Assembly: GCF_003628125.1 (NCBI RefSeq)
Contig: NZ_RBZU01000010.1
Span: 186,001 to 250,000 of the forward strand
From: Pararobbsia silviterrae
GTDB lineage: Bacteria > Pseudomonadota > Gammaproteobacteria > Burkholderiales > Burkholderiaceae
DNA: 64,000 nt
Direction of reading: 5' to 3'
Shown piece by piece: positions 1-8,948 of this stretch. The position numbers were made by a program, and so were the translations under genes. Positions within the stretch are counted from its first letter, which is position 1; every line of letters begins with the position of its first letter. The notes beneath the pieces were generated by a model. It was not told the DNA's origin and did not search any database. It was given only the letters and a program-made list of their open reading frames with translations.

Positions 1-12
1 GCGCGGCGACCT

Positions 13-1242
13 TCAGTCCGCCCGCGCATGCCGGACCGCGAGCCACGCGGTGACGAGCGCGACGACGGTGACGGGCACGCTCGCGCCGATGACCATCGAT
101 GCGCTCTTGCCGATCGCGAGCAGTTGCGCGGCCGCGAGCGGTCCGACGATCGAACCGAGGCGGCCGACCGCCACGGCGGCGCCGACGCCCGTACCGCGAA
201 ATTCGGTCCGATAACAGGCCGCCGCGAGCGCATAGAGCACCGCTTGCGCGCCGACGACGCACATGCCCGCGAACAGCACGGAGACCGACAGCGCGCCCAT
301 CGTCATCGCGCCCGACAACGCGATCAACGACGCGACGATACCGACATAGACGATTGTCACGATCGCGCGCGGCTTGTAGCGATCCATCAGCAGACCGAGC
401 GCGAGCACGCCGATCACGCTGCCCGCATTGAAGAAGATCTGCGTGACGCCCGCTTGCGCATGACTCAGGCCGCGGCTCACGATCAGAGACGGCAACCAGT
501 TGAGCAGGAAATACAGCACGATCAGCGTGCAGAAGTAGCTGATCCAGATTTCGATCGTCGCCGCCGCGCGGCCCTCACCGAACAGCACCGCGAGTGTCGG
601 TTTGGGTTCGACCGCCGTGCCTCGCGCGACCGCGCTCTCGGTTTCGAACGCGCGCGATTCGGGCAGCCAGAGCAGCAGCAGCGGCACGACGATCAACGGT
701 CCGATGCCGCCCGCGTAAAAGATGTGCCGCCACGCGGTATCGCCCGCGCTGAGCACGCCGATGAATGCCGCGAGCGCGCCGCCGAGCGGCATGCCGCAAT
801 ACATGATGCTGACCGCCGTATTCCGGCGCCGCGGCGCGACCGCCTCGGCCGACAACGCGATGAGATTCGGCATCGCGCCGCCGAGACCCAGCCCCGTCAG
901 CACGCGCGCGACGAGCAGGCTCGGAAAGCTCCAGACCAGCGCGGTCAGAATCGAGAACATGCCGAACACGACCATCGAGAGCAACAGCACGCGCTTGCGG
1001 CCGATACGATCGGCGAGCCGGCCGCCGATCATCGCGCCCGGCAACAGGCCGAACATGCCCGCGCTGAAGGCGAGCCCCATCTGCGTGACGGACAGCCCGA
1101 ATTCATGCGCCATGCGCGGCGCGGCCACGCCGGTCGACTGCAGATCGACGCCTTCGAGAATCGCGACGATCAGGCACAGGCTCAACACCCATGCCGTGCC
1201 CGTGGTCGCGGCGACCGGGCGTTGTGTAGTGGTAGTGGACAC
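13..1242 (-). CDS. mhpT: MFS transporter, MhpT-like aromatic acid importer
   Basis: This 409-residue, 12-helix major facilitator is very close in sequence to E. coli MhpT, the 3-(3-hydroxyphenyl)propionate importer of the inner membrane. It has the family signature GGRLADRIGRKR after helix 2, and motifs such as PNLIALSAEA and SIMYCGMPLG match MhpT. The start is GTG, chosen because AGGAGA lies just upstream. It is the last gene of the leftward ech-fcs-acd run, 90 bases after the dehydrogenase, and not part of the mhpA-C run, so it may serve hydroxycinnamates as well as 3HPP. Substrate choice is inferred from homology and context. Confidence 0.85.
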   Translation of the reverse strand: MSTTTTQRPVAATTGTAWVLSLCLIVAILEGVDLQSTGVAAPRMAHEFGLSVTQMGLAFSAGMFGLLPGAMIGGRLADRIGRKRVLLLSMVVFGMFSILTALVWSFPSLLVARVLTGLGLGGAMPNLIALSAEAVAPRRRNTAVSIMYCGMPLGGALAAFIGVLSAGDTAWRHIFYAGGIGPLIVVPLLLLWLPESRAFETESAVARGTAVEPKPTLAVLFGEGRAAATIEIWISYFCTLIVLYFLLNWLPSLIVSRGLSHAQAGVTQIFFNAGSVIGVLALGLLMDRYKPRAIVTIVYVGIVASLIALSGAMTMGALSVSVLFAGMCVVGAQAVLYALAAACYRTEFRGTGVGAAVAVGRLGSIVGPLAAAQLLAIGKSASMVIGASVPVTVVALVTAWLAVRHARAD

Positions 1243-1332
1243 GGTGTCTCCTGTCTCCTGATGAAGGCAAAGGCTGGCGTCTACGTCCAGCTCTTGAGCC
1301 GAAAAACGCGCTTGGCGCGGGCGAGTGCACGA

Positions 1333-3213
1333 CTACATGACATCGGATGCGCCGGATAGCGCCGCGTCGCACGGCAGATCGGCGCGCAATCCTGCCTCGA
1401 CGAGACGCCTGCGATGCTCGAACTCGGCCACGCGATAGTCGAAGAAATACGCCGCGGCCGCGCGCTTGCCCGCGTAGAACGCGTCGCGTGCGCAAGCCTC
1501 GTGCGCCGGCTCGCGATGCGCGACGCGCGCGGTACGCAACCAGGCGAAGGTCAGCAACAGCCATCCGAGCATCGCGAGATAGTCGTCGGCGACGCGGTAA
1601 GGCAGCTCGGCATCGGCGACGCTGTCGCGCGCGAGTGCCGTGCTCAAGACGTCGACATGCATGCACATCGATCTCAAGACGTGCGCCTTCGCGACGAGCG
1701 CGTCGGCGTATGCGGCGCTCGGGCCGCGCTCCGTCGAGTCATGTCCGGCCGTGCAACGATCGGCCTCCGCGACGAGCGTATCGAGCAGCATACGAAGCCG
1801 CTCACCGCCATCGCCGATGACCTTGCGCACGAGCAGATCGATCGCCTGAATCTCGTTCGTGCCTTCATAGAGCATCGACACGCGGCTGTCGCGCACGGTC
1901 TGCTCGATGCCGTACTCGTGGATATAGCCGTAGCCGCCGAAGACCTGAAGCGCATTCGACGCGCACGCAAATCCATGGGCCGTGAAAAACGCCTTCGCGA
2001 CGGGCGTCAGCAACGCCGCCATCTGTTCGGCGCGCGCACGCGCATCCGGATCGGGATCGTGGGCCGCGATATCGAGCCCGTGCGCGATCCAGTAACCGAT
2101 GGCGCGCGCACCCTCGACGGTCGTGCGGATGTCCATGAGAATCCGGCGCATGGCCGGATGCGCGGCGATCGGCGCCGGCGCGTGTGTTCCCGGCGGCGCC
2201 GACACCGCCCGCATCTGCAAGCGTTCGGTCGCGTACGCGCTCGCACGTTGCCACGCGAACTGCGCATGCCCGACGCCCTGCATCGCGACCTGCAGACGCG
2301 CCGCATTCATCATGACGAACATCGACGCGAGCCCGCGATGCGGCTCGCCGATCAGCCAGCCGCGCGCATGCTCGAACCGCATCGCACATGTCGGGCTGGC
2401 CTTGAGACCCATCTTCTTTTCAATGCCGTCACAATGCACGCCGTTGCGCTCGCGGTCGCCCTCGTGGCCGCACACACCACCGCGCGCGATCCACTTCGGC
2501 ACGAGAAACAACGACAAGCCGCGCGTGCCCGCCGGCGCATCCGGCAAACGCGCCAGCACGAGGTGCACGATGTTGTCGGTCAGATCGTGCTCGCCGCCCG
2601 TGATGAAAATCTTGCTGCCGGTGATCCGGTATCCGCCTGAGTCGGCATCCGCTTCGGTGTCCACCTCGGCGCGCGTCCGGATCAGGCCGAGATCGCTGCC
2701 CGCCTGCGGTTCGGTCAAGCACATCGTGGTCAGCCATTCGCCGCTCGCGATCTTCGGCAAATAATCGCGCTTGAGCGCGTCCGACCCGTGCGCGTACAGA
2801 CAGGCCGTCGCCCCGTGCGTGAGCCCCGGCGACATGAGCCACGCGTGATTCGCCGCCGCGAGCATTTCCTGGAGCGCGGCGTCGAGCAACTGCGGCAATC
2901 CCTGTCCGCCCGCGTCTTCGGCGAGCGCGAGCGTCGGCCATCCGCCTTCGACGAACGCGCGATACGTCTCGCGAAAACCGCGCGGCGTGCTGACCTGCCC
3001 GTCGACGAACCGGCATCCTTCGAGATCGCCCGGCCCGTCGAGCGGCGCAAGTTGCTCCGACACGAAACGCGCGGCTTCGCCGAGCACGTGTTCGACCGTG
3101 CCGGCATCGAGCGTCGCCCACGCGTCGACACGTTGCCAGTCGCGCGGCGCGTCGAGCCATTCTTCGATCACGAAGCGCATGTCGCGCAGCGGCGCTTGAT
3201 ACGAAACCGTCAT
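1333..3213 (-). CDS. Acyl-CoA dehydrogenase of the large (DmdC-like) type
   Basis: This 626-residue flavoprotein is longer than the usual 380-residue acyl-CoA dehydrogenases and fits the ~600-residue AcdA/DmdC group. The flavin-binding stretch CLTEPQAGSDLG is near residue 165, and the catalytic-Glu motif YEGTNEIQ is near residue 455. Known family members oxidise acyl-CoA to trans-2-enoyl-CoA in the cytoplasm. Its ATG lies 12 bases after the fcs stop, which indicates translational coupling. An acd gene next to fcs is a known arrangement in Pseudomonas ferulate clusters. A plausible role is dehydrogenation of phenylpropanoyl-CoA (dihydro-hydroxycinnamoyl-CoA) to the cinnamoyl-CoA used by Ech; this is inference. 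Confidence 0.85.
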   Translation of the reverse strand: MTVSYQAPLRDMRFVIEEWLDAPRDWQRVDAWATLDAGTVEHVLGEAARFVSEQLAPLDGPGDLEGCRFVDGQVSTPRGFRETYRAFVEGGWPTLALAEDAGGQGLPQLLDAALQEMLAAANHAWLMSPGLTHGATACLYAHGSDALKRDYLPKIASGEWLTTMCLTEPQAGSDLGLIRTRAEVDTEADADSGGYRITGSKIFITGGEHDLTDNIVHLVLARLPDAPAGTRGLSLFLVPKWIARGGVCGHEGDRERNGVHCDGIEKKMGLKASPTCAMRFEHARGWLIGEPHRGLASMFVMMNAARLQVAMQGVGHAQFAWQRASAYATERLQMRAVSAPPGTHAPAPIAAHPAMRRILMDIRTTVEGARAIGYWIAHGLDIAAHDPDPDARARAEQMAALLTPVAKAFFTAHGFACASNALQVFGGYGYIHEYGIEQTVRDSRVSMLYEGTNEIQAIDLLVRKVIGDGGERLRMLLDTLVAEADRCTAGHDSTERGPSAAYADALVAKAHVLRSMCMHVDVLSTALARDSVADAELPYRVADDYLAMLGWLLLTFAWLRTARVAHREPAHEACARDAFYAGKRAAAAYFFDYRVAEFEHRRRLVEAGLRADLPCDAALSGASDVM

Positions 3214-3225
3214 ATCAGGCTCATC

Positions 3226-5160
3226 TCATGCGGATCGAGCGGTATCCGCAACGATCACGGACGCGTCGGGCGCGCCGGCGGCGTGCATCGCTTCGACAAG
3301 CGCGGCCCGATGCGAGAGCACGGCGCGCTGGTTGATCGACCCCTTGTCGGTGATCTCCCCGCGATCGAGCGACGGCGGTTCTTCAAGCAGCCGCAAACGC
3401 TGAATCCACGTCGCGCTGCCCGTCGACGATGCATTGAGCCGCTTGAGCAGCGACGCGAAGAACGCGCGCACCGCGGGCGCCGCGAAGACCTCGGTCGCGC
3501 CGGTCGATGCATCGCATTGCGCGAGGCGTCGGCAATCGTCGAGACGCGCGAAGATCAGCGCGCCGATATCGTCGCGATTCATCCCCGTGATGACGGCGTC
3601 CTGCACATACGGCGCGCCTTCCGAAATGATCCGCGCGCGCATCGGGCCGACGCTCACGAACGTGCCCGAACTCAGCTTGAAGTCTTCGGCGATGCGGCCA
3701 TCGAACATCAGCCCGATTTCGGGCTGCGCCGGGTCGGCGAATCGCACGGCGTCACCGGTCCGGTAGTAGCCTTCGTCGTCGAACACGTCGCGCGCATCCG
3801 CCTCGGCGATACGCCAATATCCGGGCATCACGTGCGGGCCGCGGAAGCGGACTTCGAGCTTGCCGTCGACGGGCGCGAGCTTGACCTCGCAACCGTGCGC
3901 GGGCAATCCGACATAGCCCGCGCGCATGATCGGCCCCGTCGTGAACAAACATGACGGCGACGTCTCGGTCATGCCGAGACCCGCCATGATCCGGATGCGC
4001 TCGCCGCAATACTCGCGCGTGACGTTTTCGAGTCGATTCCACGCCGCCTGCGACAACCCCGCACCCGAGAAGAAATACATCTTCACGCGCGAGAAAAACG
4101 TCGCGCGAAGCTGTGCGTCCGATTCGAGCGCGGCCGTCAGTTCTTCCCAGCCCTTGGGCACATTGAAATAGATCGTCGGCGCAATCTCGCGCAAATTGCG
4201 CAGCGTCTCGTCGAACTTGCCCGCCACGGGCTTGCCGTCGTCGATATACAGCGTGCCGCCGTTATACAGTGCGATACCGACGTTGTGGCTGCCGCCGAAC
4301 GTATGGTTCCAGGGCAACCAGTCGACGAGCACGGGCGGTTCCTCGCCGAAAACCGGGAACGTCTCGAGCAGCATCTGCTGGTTCGCGCACAGCATCCGGT
4401 GCGTCGTCGGTACGGCCTTGGGCAGCTTCGTCGACCCCGACGTGAACAGAAACTTGACGATCGTGTCGGGTGTCACGGCTTGATGTGCGGCATCGACCGA
4501 ATGCGCTCGGGTCGCGATCAGATCGGAAAACAGCGTCGTCTTGCGCGTCGCCATGTGTGTCGATTCTGCCGCCGTTGCGCCGGTGGGCGCCGCGATCGTC
4601 ACGCACTCGACATCGGACGGCACCGCCGCCGCGAGCGCCGGCGAAAATGTATTGATGTCGGATACACAGACGAGACCCGGCGTCAGCACACGCATCGCAT
4701 GGCGCAGCTTGTTGAAATCGCCCGAAACGAGCGAATACGCGGGCGACACGGGCGAGTACGGCACGCCGGCCCACATCGCGCCGAATGCGAGCTGCAGATG
4801 TTCGAGATCGTTGCCCGACAAGATCACGAGCGGCCGATCCGTCGAAAGATGGCGGTCGAGCAAGGCCTGTCCGATCGAACGCGCGCGTTCGAGCATCTGC
4901 GCATAACTGATGCCGATCCATTCGCCGTCCGCGCCGCGGCGCGCGACGAGCCAACGATCCGGATGCGCGCGCGCGCCGCTGACGAGGCGCTCCGTGAGCA
5001 GGTGCGGGTACGCGCCCAGCGGCTCGCGCGCCTCGATATACCAATCTTCGCCGCGCCGCTCGACGCGCGGCGACGACTGTCCGATCGATACCGGACGGTA
5101 GCCGGCGAACGGCGTTTGCGCGGCCTCCATGCCGCGTCCCTCAGTCGGCTTCGATTCCAA
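3226..5160 (-). CDS. fcs: Feruloyl-CoA synthase
   Basis: This ANL-superfamily acyl-CoA synthetase (644 residues from TTG) has the AMP-binding P-loop TSGSTKLPK near residues 240-248, followed by a C-terminal swinging domain. It activates ferulate, p-coumarate or caffeate to CoA thioesters with ATP, the first step of CoA-dependent hydroxycinnamate degradation. The TTG start at 5160 has AGGAGA seven bases upstream. An ATG at 5130 (634 residues) with GAGGG upstream is an alternative. It lies between ech and acd on the same strand; the 231 bases between ech and fcs contain no gene, and I see no copy of the MarR operator there. Confidence 0.93.
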   Translation of the reverse strand: MESKPTEGRGMEAAQTPFAGYRPVSIGQSSPRVERRGEDWYIEAREPLGAYPHLLTERLVSGARAHPDRWLVARRGADGEWIGISYAQMLERARSIGQALLDRHLSTDRPLVILSGNDLEHLQLAFGAMWAGVPYSPVSPAYSLVSGDFNKLRHAMRVLTPGLVCVSDINTFSPALAAAVPSDVECVTIAAPTGATAAESTHMATRKTTLFSDLIATRAHSVDAAHQAVTPDTIVKFLFTSGSTKLPKAVPTTHRMLCANQQMLLETFPVFGEEPPVLVDWLPWNHTFGGSHNVGIALYNGGTLYIDDGKPVAGKFDETLRNLREIAPTIYFNVPKGWEELTAALESDAQLRATFFSRVKMYFFSGAGLSQAAWNRLENVTREYCGERIRIMAGLGMTETSPSCLFTTGPIMRAGYVGLPAHGCEVKLAPVDGKLEVRFRGPHVMPGYWRIAEADARDVFDDEGYYRTGDAVRFADPAQPEIGLMFDGRIAEDFKLSSGTFVSVGPMRARIISEGAPYVQDAVITGMNRDDIGALIFARLDDCRRLAQCDASTGATEVFAAPAVRAFFASLLKRLNASSTGSATWIQRLRLLEEPPSLDRGEITDKGSINQRAVLSHRAALVEAMHAAGAPDASVIVADTARSA

Positions 5161-5391
5161 AGCCTGTCTCCTAAGAAGGCTGCCGCCGCACCCGCTTCAC
5201 GCGGACCCGGCGACGCTCGACTGCACGTTCAGAGAATCGTCGTGCGCGGTGTCGTGCGAGCGCTTGTTGCGCGCCCTGCTGCACAGAGAACGAATCGGCG
5301 ATACGGCGGCCCCGCCGCGGACCGATTCGATATGTCGCGCGCCGACGCCGCCGCGCCTATCCTCCGGCGCGCATCCGTCGGCACGTCCGGG

Positions 5392-6219
5392 TCAGCGCTT
5401 ATACGCCTGCAGACCCGGCTTGATGCTCTTGTCGTCGAGGAACTGCTTGAGTCCCTTCTCGCGGCCATGCTCGGGATCGCGACCGTTGGCCTGATCGAGC
5501 TTCGCGTAGAGATAGTCTTCGTTCTGTTCCCACGTGAGTTCGCGGCTGCGCTTGAAGCCGTGCTTGGCGGCACGCAGCACGACCGGATTCTTGTCGAGCA
5601 GCTTCGACGCGAGCGCGAGCACTTCGTCGCGCAGTTGCGCGCGCGGCACGCTCTTGTTGACGAGCCCCATCTCGGCCGCTTGCGGACCCGTGAACGTATC
5701 GCCCGTCATGATGTAGTAGAGCGCCTTGCGGTGACCGACCGTATCGGCCATGGCCTTGCTGACGAGATTGCCCGGCGGAATGCCCCAGTTGATCTCCGAG
5801 AGACCGAACACGGCTTCATCGGCCGCGATCGCGAGATCGCATGCGACGAGCGGCGAAAACCCGCCGCCGAAGCACCATCCGTTGACCATCGCGATCGTCG
5901 GCTTCGAGTACATGCGCAGCAATTGCCATTGCCAGCGGCTTGCGTCGCGACGAATCTTTTCCTGCAGGATTTCCGGACCCGCGTCGATCTCGCGGAAATA
6001 CTCCTTGAGATCCATGCCGGCCGTCCATGCATCGCCTTCGCCCGTCAGCACGAGCACGTGCGCATCGTTGTCGAGCTCGACGGTTTCAAGCACGTCGATC
6101 ATCTCGGCGTTGAGCGTCGGGCTCATCGCGTTGCGCTTCTCGGGACGGTTGAACGTGACCCACGCAATGCCGTCTTCGACCGCGACCTTGACCGTTTTCC
6201 AGCGACCTTCGTAGTTCAT
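5392..6219 (-). CDS. ech: p-Hydroxycinnamoyl-CoA hydratase/lyase (feruloyl-CoA hydratase-lyase)
   Basis: This 275-residue crotonase-fold enzyme is nearly collinear with Pseudomonas HCHL, including the C-terminal PGLQAYKR. The oxyanion-hole region has MVNGWCFGGG, and the catalytic Glu (HCHL Glu143) is in SEINWGIPPGN. It hydrates feruloyl-CoA and cleaves it to vanillin plus acetyl-CoA, or p-coumaroyl-CoA to 4-hydroxybenzaldehyde. The start at MNYEGRW is preferred over a frame 14 codons longer because it aligns with known HCHL and has GGAGAC upstream. It is the first gene of the leftward run and diverges from the MarR regulator across a perfect palindrome. Confidence 0.95.
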   Translation of the reverse strand: MNYEGRWKTVKVAVEDGIAWVTFNRPEKRNAMSPTLNAEMIDVLETVELDNDAHVLVLTGEGDAWTAGMDLKEYFREIDAGPEILQEKIRRDASRWQWQLLRMYSKPTIAMVNGWCFGGGFSPLVACDLAIAADEAVFGLSEINWGIPPGNLVSKAMADTVGHRKALYYIMTGDTFTGPQAAEMGLVNKSVPRAQLRDEVLALASKLLDKNPVVLRAAKHGFKRSRELTWEQNEDYLYAKLDQANGRDPEHGREKGLKQFLDDKSIKPGLQAYKR

Positions 6220-6267
6220 TCGTGTCTCCATGTGCGTCGTCGCGATCGCGACCGTGAACACAATTTA

Positions 6268-6286
6268 ATATCAGGCTTCCTGATAT
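6268..6286. promoter_or_regulatory. Palindromic operator between ech and marR
   Basis: The inverted repeat ATATCAGG-ctt-CCTGATAT has perfect 8-base arms and a 3-base spacer. It lies 49 bases upstream of ech and about 63 bases upstream of the divergent MarR gene. Its size and symmetry fit a MarR-dimer site controlling both directions, with hydroxycinnamoyl-CoA as the likely inducer, as in known hydroxycinnamate MarR systems (HcaR, FerC, CouR). The base pattern is seen directly; binding is inferred. Confidence 0.75.
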
Positions 6287-6348
6287 GTAAAGTAGAATAT
6301 GATCGCGTCGGTACAAACCCTGTACGACCTTCGAACACGCATGACGCA

Positions 6349-6867
6349 ATGGCCAGAAAATCTTCCAACGATGTGCGGGACACCGAAATGACGACGCGCG
6401 CGAAGCCTGTCGCAGCGAGCGTCGCACCGGCCGCCACGACGAGCGCTTCGCCGATGCGGCTGAGTTATCTGATCGGACAACTCGACCGCATCGTGTCGCG
6501 GCGCCTGTCGGAAGCCTTGGCCGAGCATGGCCTCACGTTGCCGCAATTCACCGCGCTGTCGGTGCTCAACGCGCGCGGGCGCTCGTCGAACGCACAGCTC
6601 GCCGAGCGGTCGTTCATCACGCCGCAGTCGGCGAACGAAGTCGTCAAGACGATGGAAGCGAACGGCTGGGTCATGCGCGAACCGGATCCGAACAACAAGC
6701 GCATCGTGCTGCTGCAGCTCACGGCGGCCGGCAAGACCATGCTGCGGCGCTGCGACGAGATGGCCGATCGCGTCGAGCGCACGATGCTCGATACGATCGA
6801 CGACGCCGATGCGCGCGCGCTTCGCGCCCTGCTGCAGTCGTGCGTCAAAAGCCTGCGCGCGAGCTGA
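6349..6867 (+). CDS. MarR-family regulator of hydroxycinnamate catabolism
   Basis: This winged-helix MarR protein has 172 residues from this ATG, or 159 from the ATG at 6388, which has the better ribosome site (GGGACACC). The DNA-binding helix region contains SNAQLAERSFITPQSANEV, followed by the wing with DPNNKRIVL. Its divergence from ech, the palindrome between them, and its position before an amidohydrolase match the HcaR-type repressors of Agrobacterium and other hydroxycinnamate degraders. It probably represses both flanking units until a hydroxycinnamoyl-CoA accumulates; this is inference. Confidence 0.85.
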   Translation: MARKSSNDVRDTEMTTRAKPVAASVAPAATTSASPMRLSYLIGQLDRIVSRRLSEALAEHGLTLPQFTALSVLNARGRSSNAQLAERSFITPQSANEVVKTMEANGWVMREPDPNNKRIVLLQLTAAGKTMLRRCDEMADRVERTMLDTIDDADARALRALLQSCVKSLRAS

Positions 6868-6891
6868 ACACACCCATAACGGAGACACGCC

Positions 6892-7776
6892 TTGGACATC
6901 GAACAACTCGTCGCGATCGACACGCACGTACATGCCGAAGTGTCGTGCTGTCAGCCCCCCGACCTCTTTGCGAAAGAATTCGACGATGCGGCGGACAAGT
7001 ACTTCGGCACCGTACTCAAGCAAGGGCGCAGACCGACGATCCCCGAAACGATCGAGCACTATCGCGAGCGCAAGATCGGTTTCGTGATGTTCACCGTCGA
7101 TTGCGAAACGAACATCGGCCGCCGGCGGATTCCGAACGAGGAGATCGCCGAGTTCGCGCAAAAGAACAGCGACATCATGATCGCGTTCGCGAGCATCGAT
7201 CCGCACAAGGGCAAATTCGGCGCGCGCGAAGCCCGCAAGCTCATCGAGGAATACGGCGTGCGCGGCTTCAAGTTCCATCCGACGATGCAGGCCTTCTTCG
7301 CGAACGACCGGCTCGCGTATCCGATCTACGAGGTCATCGCCGAGCACAAGCTGCCGGCCGTCTTTCACAGCGGTCATTCGGGCATGGGCTCGGGCATGCA
7401 TGGCGGCGGCGGATTGCGGCTCAAGTACTCGGAGCCGATCCATCTCGACGACGTCGCCGTCGATTTCCCCGACATGAAGATCATCATCGCGCACCCGTCG
7501 TGGCCCTGGCAGGAGCAGGCGCTGTCGATCGCGCTGCACAAGCCCAACGTCTATATCGACCTGTCGGGCTGGTCGCCGAAATATTTTTCGCCCGAGCTGA
7601 TCCGCTACGCGAACACGCTGCTCAAGCGCAAGATGCTGTTCGCGTCGGACTTCCCGCTGATCCGTCCCGATCGCTGGCTCGAAGACTTTCAGACGGTGGG
7701 GTTCAAGCCTGAAGTGCATCCTTTGATCCTCAAGGACAACGCGGTCGAACTGCTCGGGCTCGCACCGCAGGCATAA
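6892..7776 (+). CDS. Amidohydrolase-2 family protein, probable 4-hydroxyphenyl-beta-ketoacyl-CoA hydrolase
   Basis: This 294-residue TIM-barrel metallohydrolase has the metal-binding DTHVHAE near residue 10, GFKFHPT near 125, a barrel His in VFHSGHSG near 160, and ASDFPLIRP near 247. The start is TTG with GGAG seven bases upstream, 24 bases after the MarR gene, so the two are probably co-transcribed. In Agrobacterium fabrum, a relative in the same gene setting is reported as the beta-ketoacyl-CoA hydrolase of a beta-oxidative hydroxycinnamate route. The assignment rests on family and context, and the beta-hydroxyacyl-CoA dehydrogenase of that route is not in this window. Confidence 0.7.
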   Translation: MDIEQLVAIDTHVHAEVSCCQPPDLFAKEFDDAADKYFGTVLKQGRRPTIPETIEHYRERKIGFVMFTVDCETNIGRRRIPNEEIAEFAQKNSDIMIAFASIDPHKGKFGAREARKLIEEYGVRGFKFHPTMQAFFANDRLAYPIYEVIAEHKLPAVFHSGHSGMGSGMHGGGGLRLKYSEPIHLDDVAVDFPDMKIIIAHPSWPWQEQALSIALHKPNVYIDLSGWSPKYFSPELIRYANTLLKRKMLFASDFPLIRPDRWLEDFQTVGFKPEVHPLILKDNAVELLGLAPQA

Positions 7777-7846
7777 CGCGCGCAACGGCATCGTCGGCGT
7801 GACCACCCGACGCGCGGCTGGCTCGCGCGTCATGGGTTCAGACCGC

Positions 7847-7873
7847 CGATGTGCGGCCGGCGGCCGCACATCG
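7847..7873. terminator. Bidirectional hairpin between convergent genes
   Basis: A perfect 12-base stem (CGATGTGCGGCC and its complement) with a 3-base loop lies in the 113-base gap between the amidohydrolase stop and the mhpC stop. There is no strong T-tract, so termination strength is uncertain, but the convergent setting supports the call. Confidence 0.6.
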
Positions 7874-7889
7874 CGACCTCGCGTGACGT

Positions 7890-8759
7890 TCAGTCCGCGA
7901 GAAACTCGACGGCCATCCGATTGAATGCCGCCGCGTGTTCCCATTGCGCCCAGTGACCGCAGCGGCCGAAGATATGGAAGTCCGCATTCGGCAAGCCCCA
8001 GACAAGGCGCAGGCCGACATCCATCGGCACGAAGCGGTCGTCGCGGCCCCAGATCACGAGTGCCGGCGCCTTGATTTCGTTGAGGCGATGACCGTAGTCG
8101 GGGAATTGCTTCGGGTTCGCGGCGCTGCTCTTGACGAAGTTATCGAGGTGATCGCGCCGCGCGAGCATGTTCTGCAAACGCGCCTGCATGAGTTCCTCGG
8201 TCAACGTGCTCGGATCATAGACGAACACGTTGAGCATCTTCTTGAGGTTCTCGATCGTCGGCTCGCGATACAGCGCCTGCAGCAGCTTGATGCCTTCGGT
8301 CGGCATCGGCACGAACTGGCTCGGGCCGCCGGTGCCGCCGCCCATCAGCACGAGCTTGCCGACACGCGCCGGATTCGCAAGCGCGAACGCGACCGCGCTA
8401 TGACCGCCCATCGAATTGCCGAGCAGATGCGCGCGCTCGATGCCGAGCGTATCGAGCAGGCCTTTGAGCACGCGCGCATTGAGGTCCGAGCGCGAGCCCG
8501 TGCAGACGATCGAATCGCTCTTGCCCCAACCCAGACAGTCGAGCAGCAGGACGCGATAGCCGGCGTCGGCGAACGCGTCGATATTCCGATTGAAGTTCGC
8601 CCAGCCGCTTGCGCCGGGTCCCGAACCATGCAGCATGACGACGGTTTCGTCGCCGTCTCCGACATCGTTGTAATGCACGCGAAGTTGCGTATCGCCTTCG
8701 ACGAATGTGAAAAAGCGGCTGGTTTCCGCTTCGGTGCGCGGATCGATCACGGCTGACAT
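7890..8759 (-). CDS. mhpC: 2-Hydroxy-6-oxonona-2,4-dienedioate hydrolase
   Basis: This 289-residue alpha/beta hydrolase is strongly similar to E. coli MhpC. The nucleophile Ser is in GNSMGGH, the acid in [11 protein letters not shown] and the His in CGHWAQWEH. It cleaves the C-C bond of the meta ring-fission product, giving 2-hydroxypenta-2,4-dienoate and succinate. The ATG at 8759 matches the MhpC N-terminus and has AAGGA upstream; a start 14 codons earlier is less likely. It is the last gene of the leftward mhp run, whereas in E. coli mhpC follows mhpB. A 189-base gap separates it from mhpE. Confidence 0.94.
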   Translation of the reverse strand: MSAVIDPRTEAETSRFFTFVEGDTQLRVHYNDVGDGDETVVMLHGSGPGASGWANFNRNIDAFADAGYRVLLLDCLGWGKSDSIVCTGSRSDLNARVLKGLLDTLGIERAHLLGNSMGGHSAVAFALANPARVGKLVLMGGGTGGPSQFVPMPTEGIKLLQALYREPTIENLKKMLNVFVYDPSTLTEELMQARLQNMLARRDHLDNFVKSSAANPKQFPDYGHRLNEIKAPALVIWGRDDRFVPMDVGLRLVWGLPNADFHIFGRCGHWAQWEHAAAFNRMAVEFLAD

Positions 8760-8948
8760 GGAAGTATCCTTTTCTCTGGGTTCGAATCTGTACGGGGTCA
8801 CGAGCGGTCCGGTTCAGGGTGCGATGTTCAGATCGCCCGGTTCGGGCATCGGGGCATGCGTGGTACGCGCAGCAGGACGTGTCATCGAACGTGTCATGCG
8901 GCTCGAAACACGACGCCGCATCGCGTCACGGTCGTTCAGATACGTCGC

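Noticed and set aside
5161-5391. Possible vanillin dehydrogenase remnant between ech and fcs
   Set aside because: The gap is too short and its translations show no aldehyde dehydrogenase motifs.
4285-6348. Possible 860-residue fusion extending the MarR gene upstream
   Set aside because: The extension runs antisense to fcs and ech and is composition-driven; MarR length and ribosome site support a start near 6349-6388.
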